DNA of 53,499 nt from Chelatococcus sp. GTDB taxonomy: Bacteria; Pseudomonadota; Alphaproteobacteria; Rhizobiales; Beijerinckiaceae. The stretch lies in assembly GCA_003248805.1 (NCBI GenBank), contig QFQY01000032.1:1-53499 (forward strand), given 5' to 3'. Shown one piece after another: positions 16,831-25,384 of this stretch. The notes beneath the pieces are model-generated. The model was not told the DNA's origin and did no database searches. It saw nothing but the letters and a program-made list of their open reading frames with translations. Position 1 is the first letter of the stretch; each line of letters starts with the position of its first letter. A program made the position numbers and the translations under genes.

Positions 16831-19800
16831 TCAGACGAAGCGGAAATCGTCGTTCTGGAGGGTCGAGAGCTGGACACCCTTCAGGGTGAGGCTGGTCTGA
16901 GCATCGACGGTGAAGACCGTGTCCGCCCCGACCTGATCCGCGGCCTCCATCGCAGCCTCGAAGTCCGCGAAGACATCCACCGAGAACTCCAGGATGTCGG
17001 AGCTGGAGCCCGTCGTCCGGAAGTCCGCGACCGTGTCCTTGCCGAAGCCGGCGGCGAAGACGAAGACGTCATGGCCCGAGCCACCCGAGAGCCTGTCGTC
17101 GCCCGCGCCGCCGACGATGCGGTCGTCGCCCGAGCCGCCGTCGACGGTGTCGTTGCCGGCACCGGCCAGGATCGCGTCGTCGCCCGAACCGGCATCGATC
17201 ACGTCGTCGCCCTCGCCGGCCTCGACCCGGTCGTCGCCGGAACCGGCCTTGATCGCGTCGCTGCCGAGGCCGCCCTCGAGCACGTCGTCGCCGGAGCCGC
17301 CGTCGACCGCGTCGTCGCCCGCGCCGCCGGCGATGGTGTCGTCGCCCGCGCCGCCCTTCAGCGTGTCGTTGCCGGCCCCGCCGTCGAAGGCGTCGTCGCC
17401 GTTGCCTCCGGTGACGATGTCATCGCCCGCGCCGAACAGCAGCTTCTCGATGCCGGTGAAGCGATCGGCGCCGATGCCCTGCCCGGAGACGCGCCCGGCA
17501 CCGAAATCGACCGTCACGGCCCCCGTCGCAGCCGACAGATCCAGCGTGTCGTAGCCCTCACCGCCGTCGATCAGGTCGTCGCCGAGGCCGGCCAGGACGA
17601 GGTCGTCGCCCGCACCGCCCTCGATCACGTCATGGCCCGCGCCGCCGTCGAGGACGTCGTTGCCGGCGCCTCCCTTCAGCAGGTCGTCGCCCAGGCCGCC
17701 GACAAGGCGATTGGCCTCGTCGTCGCCGATCAGGACGTCGGCGCCGGAGCCTCCGACGACGTTCTCGATCCCGACGAGTTCGTCCTCGCCGGCCTCGTCG
17801 CCGGACGCCTCGCCGGCCGACAGATCGACCGTGACGCCCGCCATGTCGTCGGAGTAGTCGGCCGTGTCGATGCCGGCGCCGCCGTCGAGCAGGTCGTCGC
17901 CCTCGCCACCGGCCAGCCCATCGTTCCCGGCACCGCCGATGAGTTCGTCGTCGCCCGCCCGGCCCTTGAGCAGATCGTCGCCCTCGCCGCCGTTCAGGCT
18001 GTCGTCGCCTTCGCCACCGTCGATCGCGTCGTTTCCGGCGCCGCCGGAGACCGTGTCGTCGCCGAGGCCGGCCAGGATGGCGTCATCGCCGGCCGTACCG
18101 GCGAGCATGTCGTCGCCGGCGGTCCCGACGATCTCGCCACCGCCCGGAGGAAGGGCGCTCTCGCTCGACAGATCGTAGACCAGGATATCGTCGAACGAGA
18201 CGCCGGCGCTGTCCCAGGAGAAGAGGCCGACCGTGCCCTTGGTCTGGGCGCGATCCTCGATGGCGTAGGCGAAGAGCGGCAGACCGTCGACATAGGCCTG
18301 GATCTTGCCGTCCTTGACCTCGACCCGAAGGTTGAAGGCCTCGCCGGGCGTGTACTTCGCCGGGAACTGGTTCAGGTACTTCTCCACCCCGTCCTTGACC
18401 TGGATGAGCTGGAACAGGCTGCCCGCGCCATTGCCCGGATTGCGGTCATAGTCGCCGTTCGCGTCGAGCTCGAGCTTGTAGTAGTTGTTCGCGTCCTGGT
18501 AGTAGAACAGCAGCCCGAGCGCGCCGTTGTCCGGCGACTCGATCGTGGCCTCGACCGCGTAGTTCGTCCATTCCTTGGCCGCGGCGTCGTTGTAGAGCGC
18601 GTAGGTGCCCTTGCGCAGCACGTTCACGCCGTCGCCGAGCGGGCTCCAGCCCGTCTTCCACGGATCGGAGTTGGACGCGCCGTTCCATTCGAGCTGACGG
18701 CTCTTCAGGTCGGAAAGCTGGACGAGCGCGCCGTCGCGCAGTTGCCACTGCGAGGACTTGCCGTCGGCGCCGACGCCGCCGAACTCGCCCTCGTCGACGA
18801 TGGTCCAGGCGGAGAAGCCGCTGCCGCCGAAGCCTTCGGAGAGCAGCACGCGAGCCTGCGAGACCGCATCGACCGTGACCTTGTCGGTCGCGGTCTTGCC
18901 GCTGGCATCGGTGACGGTCAGCGTCAGCACCTGCTTCACCGCATCGAGCGTGACCTGGGCGTGCTCGCCCTGCGCGACGACGTGGCCCTCCGCATCGGTC
19001 CAGACGTAAGCGACGATCGTGCCGAGGCCATAGCTGGCACCGGCATCGAGATCGACGGTGACCCGGCCGTCGCCATCGGCGTCGACCGGGCGCAGGTCGT
19101 CGCCGGCATGGGCGGTCAGCGTGACCTTGTTGACGGTCACATTGTCGAACTGCGAGCTGCGCTGCGCGTCGGAATAGAAGCCGACCGTGCCGCCGGAGAG
19201 CGGCGCGGCATCGGCCACCTCGCCGAACAGGCTGACGCCGTCGAGGAAGGCGCTGATCCGCCCGTCCACCGCCACGACCTTGAGCTGGAAGTCCCGGCTC
19301 CAGGGGGTGCCGCCATGCTCGCTCGCCAGCACCGTCTCGACGCCGTTCCGGACCTTCACCAGCGAGCGGGTGTTGGTCTCGGCCTCGAGGACCACCTTGT
19401 AGTAGTTTCCGGCGTCCTTGTAGTAGAACACCACGCCGATGCCGTCGTTGTCCGTGCTCTTCAGTGTCGCCTCGAACTCGTAGTTCGACCAGTTCTGCGA
19501 CTCCGCTCCGCTCCAGATGAGCATCTTGTCGGCGCCGTCCGACTGCTCGTAGACGCGGCCTTCGAGCGCGTCCTGCCCCTCGGCGACGGTGTCGCGCGAA
19601 TTGACCGTGCCCTTGACCAGGAAGCCGCCGACGCTCGTGCCGACCTGACCGGCGACGACCGAGGAATTGCCCCACTCGTCTTCCATGCCCGGCTTGCTGA
19701 AGTCGATCTGCACCGAATAGGGCGTCGGCTGCGCGTCGACGATGCCGCCGGCCCTGACGCCGCCCAGCGCCGCGATCTCGGCGTCGCCGAAGAGCTTGTC

Positions 19801-22692
19801 GGTGAAGAGGAAGCTCGACACGTAGAGATCGGCGGTCTCGCCGTCCTCGTCCGTGAACAGCAGCACGCCCTTGGCGAGGTCGATCGTGTAGCGGCCGGGA
19901 TCGACGCCCTGGGTGCCGACCTTCACGCCGTCGATGTATTTCGACATCACGGCCGAACCGTCGGATGCCGTCTCGATCTTCACCACGACGCGCTGCCATT
20001 GGTCGAACTTGAAGGCGCCGGGATAGTTGCCGCCGATGCCGATGCCGCCGGTGCCGTTGTTGTTGTTGCGGATGAAGAAGTCGCCGTCGCTGGTGTTGCC
20101 GGTGTCGGTCTGGAACAGGCCGACATAGCTGGTCACGCCGGAGGCCGGCACCAGGATGTCGAAGGCCATGGTGTAGCTCGACACCATGTAGACGCCGATC
20201 GGCAGATCGGTGGCGGAGGTCAGCGTCAGCGCCTGGCTCGGGCTCAGCTTCGGAATGAAGGTGACGTCGAGCGCGGCCGGAGCGCCGCCCGTCGCCGGCA
20301 CCGGCAGCGCCGGGATCGCGAAGTCCTGCTGCGAGTCATACGTCACCGCCTGGCCGCCTTCGACGGTCAGCGTGCCCTGGCCGATGGTCGGCGCGGCGCT
20401 GCCGGCATCGAAGTCGAACTGGACCGAGTTCGTGCTCGGCGCCTCCGAGACGATGCCGCCGGCCTTGGCGCCGCCCAGCGCCGCGACCTCGGCCGCCGTG
20501 AACACATGGTCGGTCACGAGCGCGCTCGAGACGTAGGCGTTGCTGGTCTCGCCATCGTCGTCTGCCAGGAGCGTCAGGCCCTTGACGGGATCGAGCTGGT
20601 AGCGCGCGGCGTCGCTCGCCGACACGGTCTGGCTGCCGGCCACCGCGCCGTCGATGTACTTGGCGATCGTGACCGAGCCGTCGGTGTTGGAGGTGAAGGT
20701 CACCGCCACGCGATGCCAGGCATCGAAGGTGAAATTGCCCTGATAGTTCTGCAGCGTGCCGATGCCGGCGACGGAGCCGCTCTTGCGCAGGAACATCTCG
20801 GCATCGGCGTTGCTCGCGCCGCCGTCGATCTGCAGCAGGCCGGTATAGGTGCCGGCGCCGCTGGAGGGCACGTAGAGGTCGAAGACGACCGAATAGGAGC
20901 CGAGGGTCGTCGCGCCCTGCTCCAGCGTGAAGCCGGGGACGATCTTCAGGCCCTGGCTCGCATTCGCCTTGGGCACGAAGGCGTAGTCGTCCGTCACGGG
21001 CGCCGGCGGCTCGGCGCCCGGCAGTGCCGCGATGCCGTATTCGGCGGGTGTGCCGGTCGAGACGCCGGCCACCTGGCCCGGAGCGCCCCAGCCCTGTGTA
21101 TCGCCGTCATTGAAGCTGTCGACGAGCAGGGTGTTCTCGTTGGCGACGACGATGCGGACATCGTCGGTCGAGACGCGGCCGGCGCTGTCGGTGACGGTCA
21201 GCGTGAACAGGTGCTGGCCGGCGCCGAGCGAGAGCGTCGGGGTCGCGCCGGTGGCGACGACATGGCCGTCGCGATCCGTCCAGACATAGGAGAGGCCGGC
21301 GTCGCCTTTGGGATTCAGCGTCCAGTCGCCGTCGAGCGTGACCGAGGCCTGCTCCTGCCCCGCTTCGGCGGTGACGAACTGGTCGTTGCCGGCCTTGGCG
21401 ATGGCGGGAACCTCCGGTGTGCCGAGATCGACGCCCGTGATCGTCTCCTCATGGCCCCGATAGGGACCGGTCAGGCCGTCACGGTCGAGCGCGCCGTCGC
21501 CGCGCTCGCTGTCCATGTAGTCGTCGAGCTTGGCGAAATAGGTCGAGGTGTAGACCGCGCCGTTGTCGGGATCGATCGTGACCAGGCGGATCGCACCGTT
21601 GCCGCCGGCGCTGCCGGAGCCCTGGCCGGCATCGCTCGTGATCTCGCCGGCGACGCCGTTCTGGTAGTTCACCATCATCTGGTAGACGGGATTGCCGAAC
21701 TGGTCGTAGCTCACCAGCGTCTCCGCCGCGTCGCCGAAGATGTGGCCCGAGAAGGTGAAGGTCACGTTCGGGTACTTCTGCACCAGCTCGCGATACATGG
21801 TCTCGCCGTCGGTCGCGCCCTCGTTGGAGTTGCCGAGGCCGTAGTCGTAGCCGGTGCCCTCGTCATAGAGCGGCGCGCCAGTGGCGTCGTGGCGGCCGGC
21901 CCAGGTCATGTAGGAGTGCGTGGTGAGGATGACGCGGTGGTCGAGATTGGCCTCGATCACCTCGCCGGCCCAGCGCACGACATCCTCGCGCGCGCCGAAT
22001 TCCAGGTTCAGGACGAGCCACTTGGTGCCGTCCGGGGCGGTGAAGGTGGAGTAGGTGTTGTTGGCGAGCGTGGCTTCCTGATCGTAGGTGCCGCCGAAGT
22101 TCTGGCCATTGGCGTTCTTCAGGTCGCCGACCGAGAAGTAGTCGTTGATGCGGCTCGTGGAGTAGCTGCCGGAGACGCCGTCATGATTGCCGAGCGTCAG
22201 ACCATAGGGAATCTTGCCGTCGAGGATGCTGAGCGCCTCCTTGGCATAGGCCCAGTGGTCGGTGCCGTTCTCGGCGGTGATGTCGCCGACATGGGTCACG
22301 AACTGGATGTTGAGGCTGTCCTTGTTGTCGACCAGCCACTGCGTCATGCCCTTGAACGTGCCGATATCGGCCGCGTTCGTGTAGTCCTGCGTGTCCGGCA
22401 GCACCGCGATCGTATAGGCGTTCTCGCCGGCGACGCGGACGCGAACGTTGTCCGTGACGCTCTGGCCGCTGGCGTCCGTGGCGGTGATCTTGAGATCGGT
22501 GTAGCCGAGCGCATCGGTGTAATCGATGACGAGCTTGCCGTCCTCGATCGTCACGGCCGCGATGCTCGGATCGCTGCTCTCGACCGAGAAGGTCATGCCG
22601 GTGCCCGAGAAGACGGTCGCGAGATCGATGACGCGATCCTCAGATCCGCGCTTCGCGATATAGTCGAGAATGGAATGAGCTACGGTGGCCAT
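16831..22692 (-). CDS. Giant RTX protein with N-terminal metallophosphoesterase, type I secreted
   Basis: A 1953-residue multidomain protein. Residues about 28-90 form an Ig/cadherin-like domain. A calcineurin-like metallophosphoesterase follows with its metal ligands visible: Asp100 (DTQD), Asp137 (HVGD), Asn169-His170 (GNHD), His259 (THSY) and His317 (SGHIF). Then come a PKD-like domain (about 435-540), three to four lectin/LamG-like beta-sandwich modules (about 550-1150 and 1250-1500) with another PKD-like domain between, and a block of calcium-binding GGxGxDxx RTX nonapeptides at about 1520-1877. The last 75 residues are an uncleaved C-terminal secretion signal. There is no N-terminal signal peptide, as expected for type I secretion. 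The transporter genes lie at 24014-27113. The ATG at 22692 follows AGGGAAG. Substrate could be nucleotides, phosphodiesters or phosphomonoesters, and the sandwich modules suggest polysaccharide binding. Confidence 0.88.
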   Translation of the reverse strand: MATVAHSILDYIAKRGSEDRVIDLATVFSGTGMTFSVESSDPSIAAVTIEDGKLVIDYTDALGYTDLKITATDASGQSVTDNVRVRVAGENAYTIAVLPDTQDYTNAADIGTFKGMTQWLVDNKDSLNIQFVTHVGDITAENGTDHWAYAKEALSILDGKIPYGLTLGNHDGVSGSYSTSRINDYFSVGDLKNANGQNFGGTYDQEATLANNTYSTFTAPDGTKWLVLNLEFGAREDVVRWAGEVIEANLDHRVILTTHSYMTWAGRHDATGAPLYDEGTGYDYGLGNSNEGATDGETMYRELVQKYPNVTFTFSGHIFGDAAETLVSYDQFGNPVYQMMVNYQNGVAGEITSDAGQGSGSAGGNGAIRLVTIDPDNGAVYTSTYFAKLDDYMDSERGDGALDRDGLTGPYRGHEETITGVDLGTPEVPAIAKAGNDQFVTAEAGQEQASVTLDGDWTLNPKGDAGLSYVWTDRDGHVVATGATPTLSLGAGQHLFTLTVTDSAGRVSTDDVRIVVANENTLLVDSFNDGDTQGWGAPGQVAGVSTGTPAEYGIAALPGAEPPAPVTDDYAFVPKANASQGLKIVPGFTLEQGATTLGSYSVVFDLYVPSSGAGTYTGLLQIDGGASNADAEMFLRKSGSVAGIGTLQNYQGNFTFDAWHRVAVTFTSNTDGSVTIAKYIDGAVAGSQTVSASDAARYQLDPVKGLTLLADDDGETSNAYVSSALVTDHVFTAAEVAALGGAKAGGIVSEAPSTNSVQFDFDAGSAAPTIGQGTLTVEGGQAVTYDSQQDFAIPALPVPATGGAPAALDVTFIPKLSPSQALTLTSATDLPIGVYMVSSYTMAFDILVPASGVTSYVGLFQTDTGNTSDGDFFIRNNNNGTGGIGIGGNYPGAFKFDQWQRVVVKIETASDGSAVMSKYIDGVKVGTQGVDPGRYTIDLAKGVLLFTDEDGETADLYVSSFLFTDKLFGDAEIAALGGVRAGGIVDAQPTPYSVQIDFSKPGMEDEWGNSSVVAGQVGTSVGGFLVKGTVNSRDTVAEGQDALEGRVYEQSDGADKMLIWSGAESQNWSNYEFEATLKSTDNDGIGVVFYYKDAGNYYKVVLEAETNTRSLVKVRNGVETVLASEHGGTPWSRDFQLKVVAVDGRISAFLDGVSLFGEVADAAPLSGGTVGFYSDAQRSSQFDNVTVNKVTLTAHAGDDLRPVDADGDGRVTVDLDAGASYGLGTIVAYVWTDAEGHVVAQGEHAQVTLDAVKQVLTLTVTDASGKTATDKVTVDAVSQARVLLSEGFGGSGFSAWTIVDEGEFGGVGADGKSSQWQLRDGALVQLSDLKSRQLEWNGASNSDPWKTGWSPLGDGVNVLRKGTYALYNDAAAKEWTNYAVEATIESPDNGALGLLFYYQDANNYYKLELDANGDYDRNPGNGAGSLFQLIQVKDGVEKYLNQFPAKYTPGEAFNLRVEVKDGKIQAYVDGLPLFAYAIEDRAQTKGTVGLFSWDSAGVSFDDILVYDLSSESALPPGGGEIVGTAGDDMLAGTAGDDAILAGLGDDTVSGGAGNDAIDGGEGDDSLNGGEGDDLLKGRAGDDELIGGAGNDGLAGGEGDDLLDGGAGIDTADYSDDMAGVTVDLSAGEASGDEAGEDELVGIENVVGGSGADVLIGDDEANRLVGGLGDDLLKGGAGNDVLDGGAGHDVIEGGAGDDLVLAGLGDDLIDGGEGYDTLDLSAATGAVTVDFGAGRVSGQGIGADRFTGIEKLLFGAGDDIVTGGNGDDAFDGGAGNDTLKGGAGDDTIAGGAGDDAVDGGSGDDVLEGGLGSDAIKAGSGDDRVEAGEGDDVIDAGSGDDAILAGAGNDTVDGGSGDDRIVGGAGDDRLSGGSGHDVFVFAAGFGKDTVADFRTTGSSSDILEFSVDVFADFEAAMEAADQVGADTVFTVDAQTSLTLKGVQLSTLQNDDFRFV
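16990..18135 (-). repeat. RTX nonapeptide repeat block of the phosphoesterase
   Basis: Tandem GGxGxDxLx nonapeptide coding units, broken once by a 60-residue linker containing the TADYSDDMAGVTVDLSAGE-type segment and once by a GYDTLDLSAATG-type linker. Each pair of repeats would form a calcium-binding beta roll that folds after secretion. DNA-level repetition is strong enough to give long spurious open frames on the opposite strand. Confidence 0.88.
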
Positions 22693-23075
22693 GGAACGTC
22701 TTCCCTGTTGCAGGACGCGACATCGTGACGTCGGCCGGCTCCGCAGCCCGCCAACATCGTTGATCATCGGTCAACAGCGGTAGGAAGCGGATATGACGGA
22801 ACGTTGAAACCGAGACGGGCAAGGATATCGAAAGTCGAGATACCCCATATCGACCAAATCTATCTGCGGCTTTCGGAACAATACTTATGAAAAACCGCCG
22901 TCATCGCCGACACCGAAAGCGTCACTTCACCAAGCGTCACAATTCCGTATCAGAAGGCCGCTAGATGCGCCGGATCGCGGGTATCTCGCCGCCTGGCGGA
23001 CTGCCCGCGGCAGGAAGAGCCGGCTCGCGCCCGCCATGCGTTCCAGCCGAACCTTCCAGCAGGCGCGGGAGAGCA
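22693..23075. promoter_or_regulatory. Divergent intergenic region, RTX phosphoesterase / LysR
   Basis: A 383-bp gap without a gene. The part from about 22790 to 22945 is AT-rich relative to its flanks and should carry both promoters. It contains the heptamer GCGTCAC twice (22919-22925 and 22934-22940), 15 bp apart and so on nearly the same face of the helix but offset. A loose dyad TCGAGATA/TATCGA lies near 22835. No assigned operator. Confidence 0.4.
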
Positions 23076-23981
23076 ATGGCATCGGTCACGCAGCTTCGTG
23101 CGTTCCATTTCGTCGCCACGGCCGGCGGCTATTCCCAGGCGGCGCGCGAGATGGCGAGCAGCCAGTCGGCGCTCTCGGGGCAGGTCCGCCAGCTCGAGGC
23201 GGCATCCGGCGTCGTGCTGTTCGAGCGCGGCCCGCGCGGCGTGACGCTGACCAGCGACGGCGAGGCGCTCTACGAGGTCACGTCGCGCCTGTTCTCGGCA
23301 CTGACCGAGGCCGGCAACATGCTCAAGAGCCGGAAGATGGATGGCGGGCGCCTCAGGCTGGCATCCGACGGCACGGTCCATTCGCTGCCGATCCTCGGCG
23401 CGTTGCGCCGGCACCGCCCCAAGCTCGTCTTCTCGATGCAGCTCCACAACTCGGACAGCGTGATCGAGCAGATCACCCAATACCGCGCCGATGTCGGGAT
23501 CACCGCGCAATTGCCGAAGGACAGCCGCTTCCACGTCCAGCCGCTGGCCCGCATGAGCATCGGCATCTTCATGCCGAAGACCCATCCCTGGGCGAAGCGG
23601 GAGACGGTCGCCGTGAAGGAGCTCGAGCGCATGCCGTTCGTGCTGCGCGAGCGCGGCTCGCGCACGCGGGAGGTCTTCGAGCAGAACCTCGCCGCCCATG
23701 GCGTGACGATCGGCGACATCATGGAGGTTTCCGCCCGCGACGGCGTGCGAGAGGCGGTCGCGGCGGGCTTCGGGCTCGGCGTCATCGCGGATCTCGAATT
23801 CGGCTTCGATACCCGCCTGCACTTCCTGCCCCTGCGCGACGCCCAGGTGGCGATCAACGAATATGTCGTCTGCCTCGACGAACGCCGCCGCATGCCGATG
23901 ATCGCCGATTTCTTCAAATGCGCCGCCGACGCCTTCCATCCCCCTGCGCCGCACGAGCGATCGGGACCGGAAGCCGCCTGA
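23076..23981 (+). CDS. LysR-family transcriptional regulator in the type I secretion locus
   Basis: A 301-residue LysR protein with the HTH at residues 1-60 (TQLRAFHFVATAGGYSQAAREMASSQSALSGQVRQLE) and the effector domain from about residue 88. The ATG at 23076 is preceded by GGGAGA and starts at the conserved family position. It sits between the secreted phosphoesterase gene (divergent) and the secretion transporter genes (convergent), so it may control expression of the secreted protein. LysR regulators with similar HTH sequences occur in phosphonate loci, but no phosphonate genes are present here. The effector is unknown. Confidence 0.88.
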   Translation: MASVTQLRAFHFVATAGGYSQAAREMASSQSALSGQVRQLEAASGVVLFERGPRGVTLTSDGEALYEVTSRLFSALTEAGNMLKSRKMDGGRLRLASDGTVHSLPILGALRRHRPKLVFSMQLHNSDSVIEQITQYRADVGITAQLPKDSRFHVQPLARMSIGIFMPKTHPWAKRETVAVKELERMPFVLRERGSRTREVFEQNLAAHGVTIGDIMEVSARDGVREAVAAGFGLGVIADLEFGFDTRLHFLPLRDAQVAINEYVVCLDERRRMPMIADFFKCAADAFHPPAPHERSGPEAA

Positions 23982-24013
23982 AGTCCCCCTTTCCGCTAGC
24001 TTGGCTGCGGAGG

Positions 24014-25384
24014 TCAGTCGTAGCGGAAGCTGCGGGCGAGCTGGTCCTCGATCGGCTTGACGAGATAGGCGAGCGCGGTGCGCGTGCCCGTCTGGATGAA
24101 GGCTTCGACCGGCATGCCCGGCAGCAGGGTCTTGCCGCCCAAACGGCTCACCTCCGCGCGCTCCAGGGCGACGCGAGCCGTATAGAACGACGCGCCCGTC
24201 TGCTGGTCGGTGCTCGCATCCGCCGAAACATGGATCAGACGCCCCTTGAGATCGGGCGTCGTCGCGCTGTCGAAGGCGGGGAAGCGCAGCACCGCCGTCT
24301 GCCCGATGCGCAGCCGGTCGATCAGGCTCGGCTCGACCCGCGTCTCGACCACGAGACCGTCGGCCTCCGGAACGATCAGCATCACCTGCTCGGCCGGGCC
24401 GATGACGCCGCCGACCGTGTGGACGGTCTGCTGGTGCACGATGCCGTCCTGCGGCGCGCGCATCTCGACGCGCTCCAGTTGATCGCGCGCGGCGACGCGC
24501 CGCTCGGAGAGGTCCGCGATCTTGCCGTCGACATCGCGCAACTCGGTCGAAACCTCGCGGCGCAGATCCTCGTCGATCTGGACGATCTGCAGCTCGATTT
24601 CGGCGATGCGGCCCTTCACGCGCGCCGTGTCGGAAATCAGGCTGCCCTCCTCGCCGACCAGGCGCGACGCCTCGCGCTGGAGCGCGGTCAGCCGCGACAG
24701 CGCGACGAGGCTCTGCTCGTAGAGCTTCTGCACGCCTTCGAGTTCCTGCTGGATCAGCCCGGCCTGCGTCCGCTTCGACTCGATCTGCGCCGCCAGGCCC
24801 TTGATCTCCTCATGGGCCTGCGCGATCCGCTCGCGGAACTGGGAGCGCTGGACCTCCGCCGCATTCCGGCGCGTCCGAAACAGCGAGATCTCTCCGGCGA
24901 CCGCCTGGATCACCGAGAGGTCGGTCGCCCGCTCGACGAGTTCATCGGGCAGCGTCACCTTCGGCGCGCCGTCACGCTCGGCTTCGAGACGTGCCTTGCG
25001 CGCCTGGAAGCGACGCAACTCGATCTCGATCAGCGCGAGGCTGGCCTTCGCGTGGGTCTCGTCCAGCCTGACCAGGACGTCGCCCGCCTTCACGCGGTCG
25101 CCGTCCTTGACGCGGATCTCCGCGACGATGCCGCCCGACTGATGCTGGACGCGCCGGACATTGCTCTCGACGACGACCTTTCCGGAGGCGATCACGGCGC
25201 CCGAGAGGGGCGCGGTCGCGGCCCACAGACCGGCCGTGCCGAACAGCACCGCGATGGTCGCGACGCCGACCAGCGTCGCACGGCGGATGTCGCGACGGGG
25301 ATCGAGGCGGCGGGCGGCCGAAGGCGAGGCAACGGCGGAGGGCGGCATCCTGCTGCCGGACGTGTTCTCGTTAACCGCGCGCAT
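24014..25384 (-). CDS. Type I secretion membrane fusion protein (HlyD/PrtE family)
   Basis: The 456-residue adaptor has a short cytoplasmic N-terminus, one transmembrane helix at about residues 36-57, a biotinyl/lipoyl half (GKVVVESNVRRVQHQSGG...DGDRVKAGD), a long coiled coil at about 110-300, the second lipoyl half (MRAPQDGIVHQQTVHTVGG) and a beta-barrel C-terminal part ending in PGMPVEAFIQTGTRTALAYLVKP, the signature of the PrtE/HlyD adaptors. It bridges the inner-membrane ABC exporter to a TolC-like outer channel. No TolC gene is in this window. Its start overlaps the ABC exporter stop by 14 bp, so the two genes form one unit. Confidence 0.93.
   Translation of the reverse strand: MRAVNENTSGSRMPPSAVASPSAARRLDPRRDIRRATLVGVATIAVLFGTAGLWAATAPLSGAVIASGKVVVESNVRRVQHQSGGIVAEIRVKDGDRVKAGDVLVRLDETHAKASLALIEIELRRFQARKARLEAERDGAPKVTLPDELVERATDLSVIQAVAGEISLFRTRRNAAEVQRSQFRERIAQAHEEIKGLAAQIESKRTQAGLIQQELEGVQKLYEQSLVALSRLTALQREASRLVGEEGSLISDTARVKGRIAEIELQIVQIDEDLRREVSTELRDVDGKIADLSERRVAARDQLERVEMRAPQDGIVHQQTVHTVGGVIGPAEQVMLIVPEADGLVVETRVEPSLIDRLRIGQTAVLRFPAFDSATTPDLKGRLIHVSADASTDQQTGASFYTARVALERAEVSRLGGKTLLPGMPVEAFIQTGTRTALAYLVKPIEDQLARSFRYD

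Noticed and set aside
16990..18135. Regularly spaced repeats resembling a CRISPR array.
   Set aside because: The periodicity is 27 nt with no spacers and encodes in-frame RTX nonapeptides, so these are protein repeats.
16732..22728. A plus-strand frame of nearly 2000 codons opposite the RTX phosphoesterase.
   Set aside because: It is the antisense image of GC-rich, repetitive coding DNA: the translation is low-complexity, rich in valine-alanine repeats, and has no ribosome site or family motif. The minus-strand protein has clear domains.
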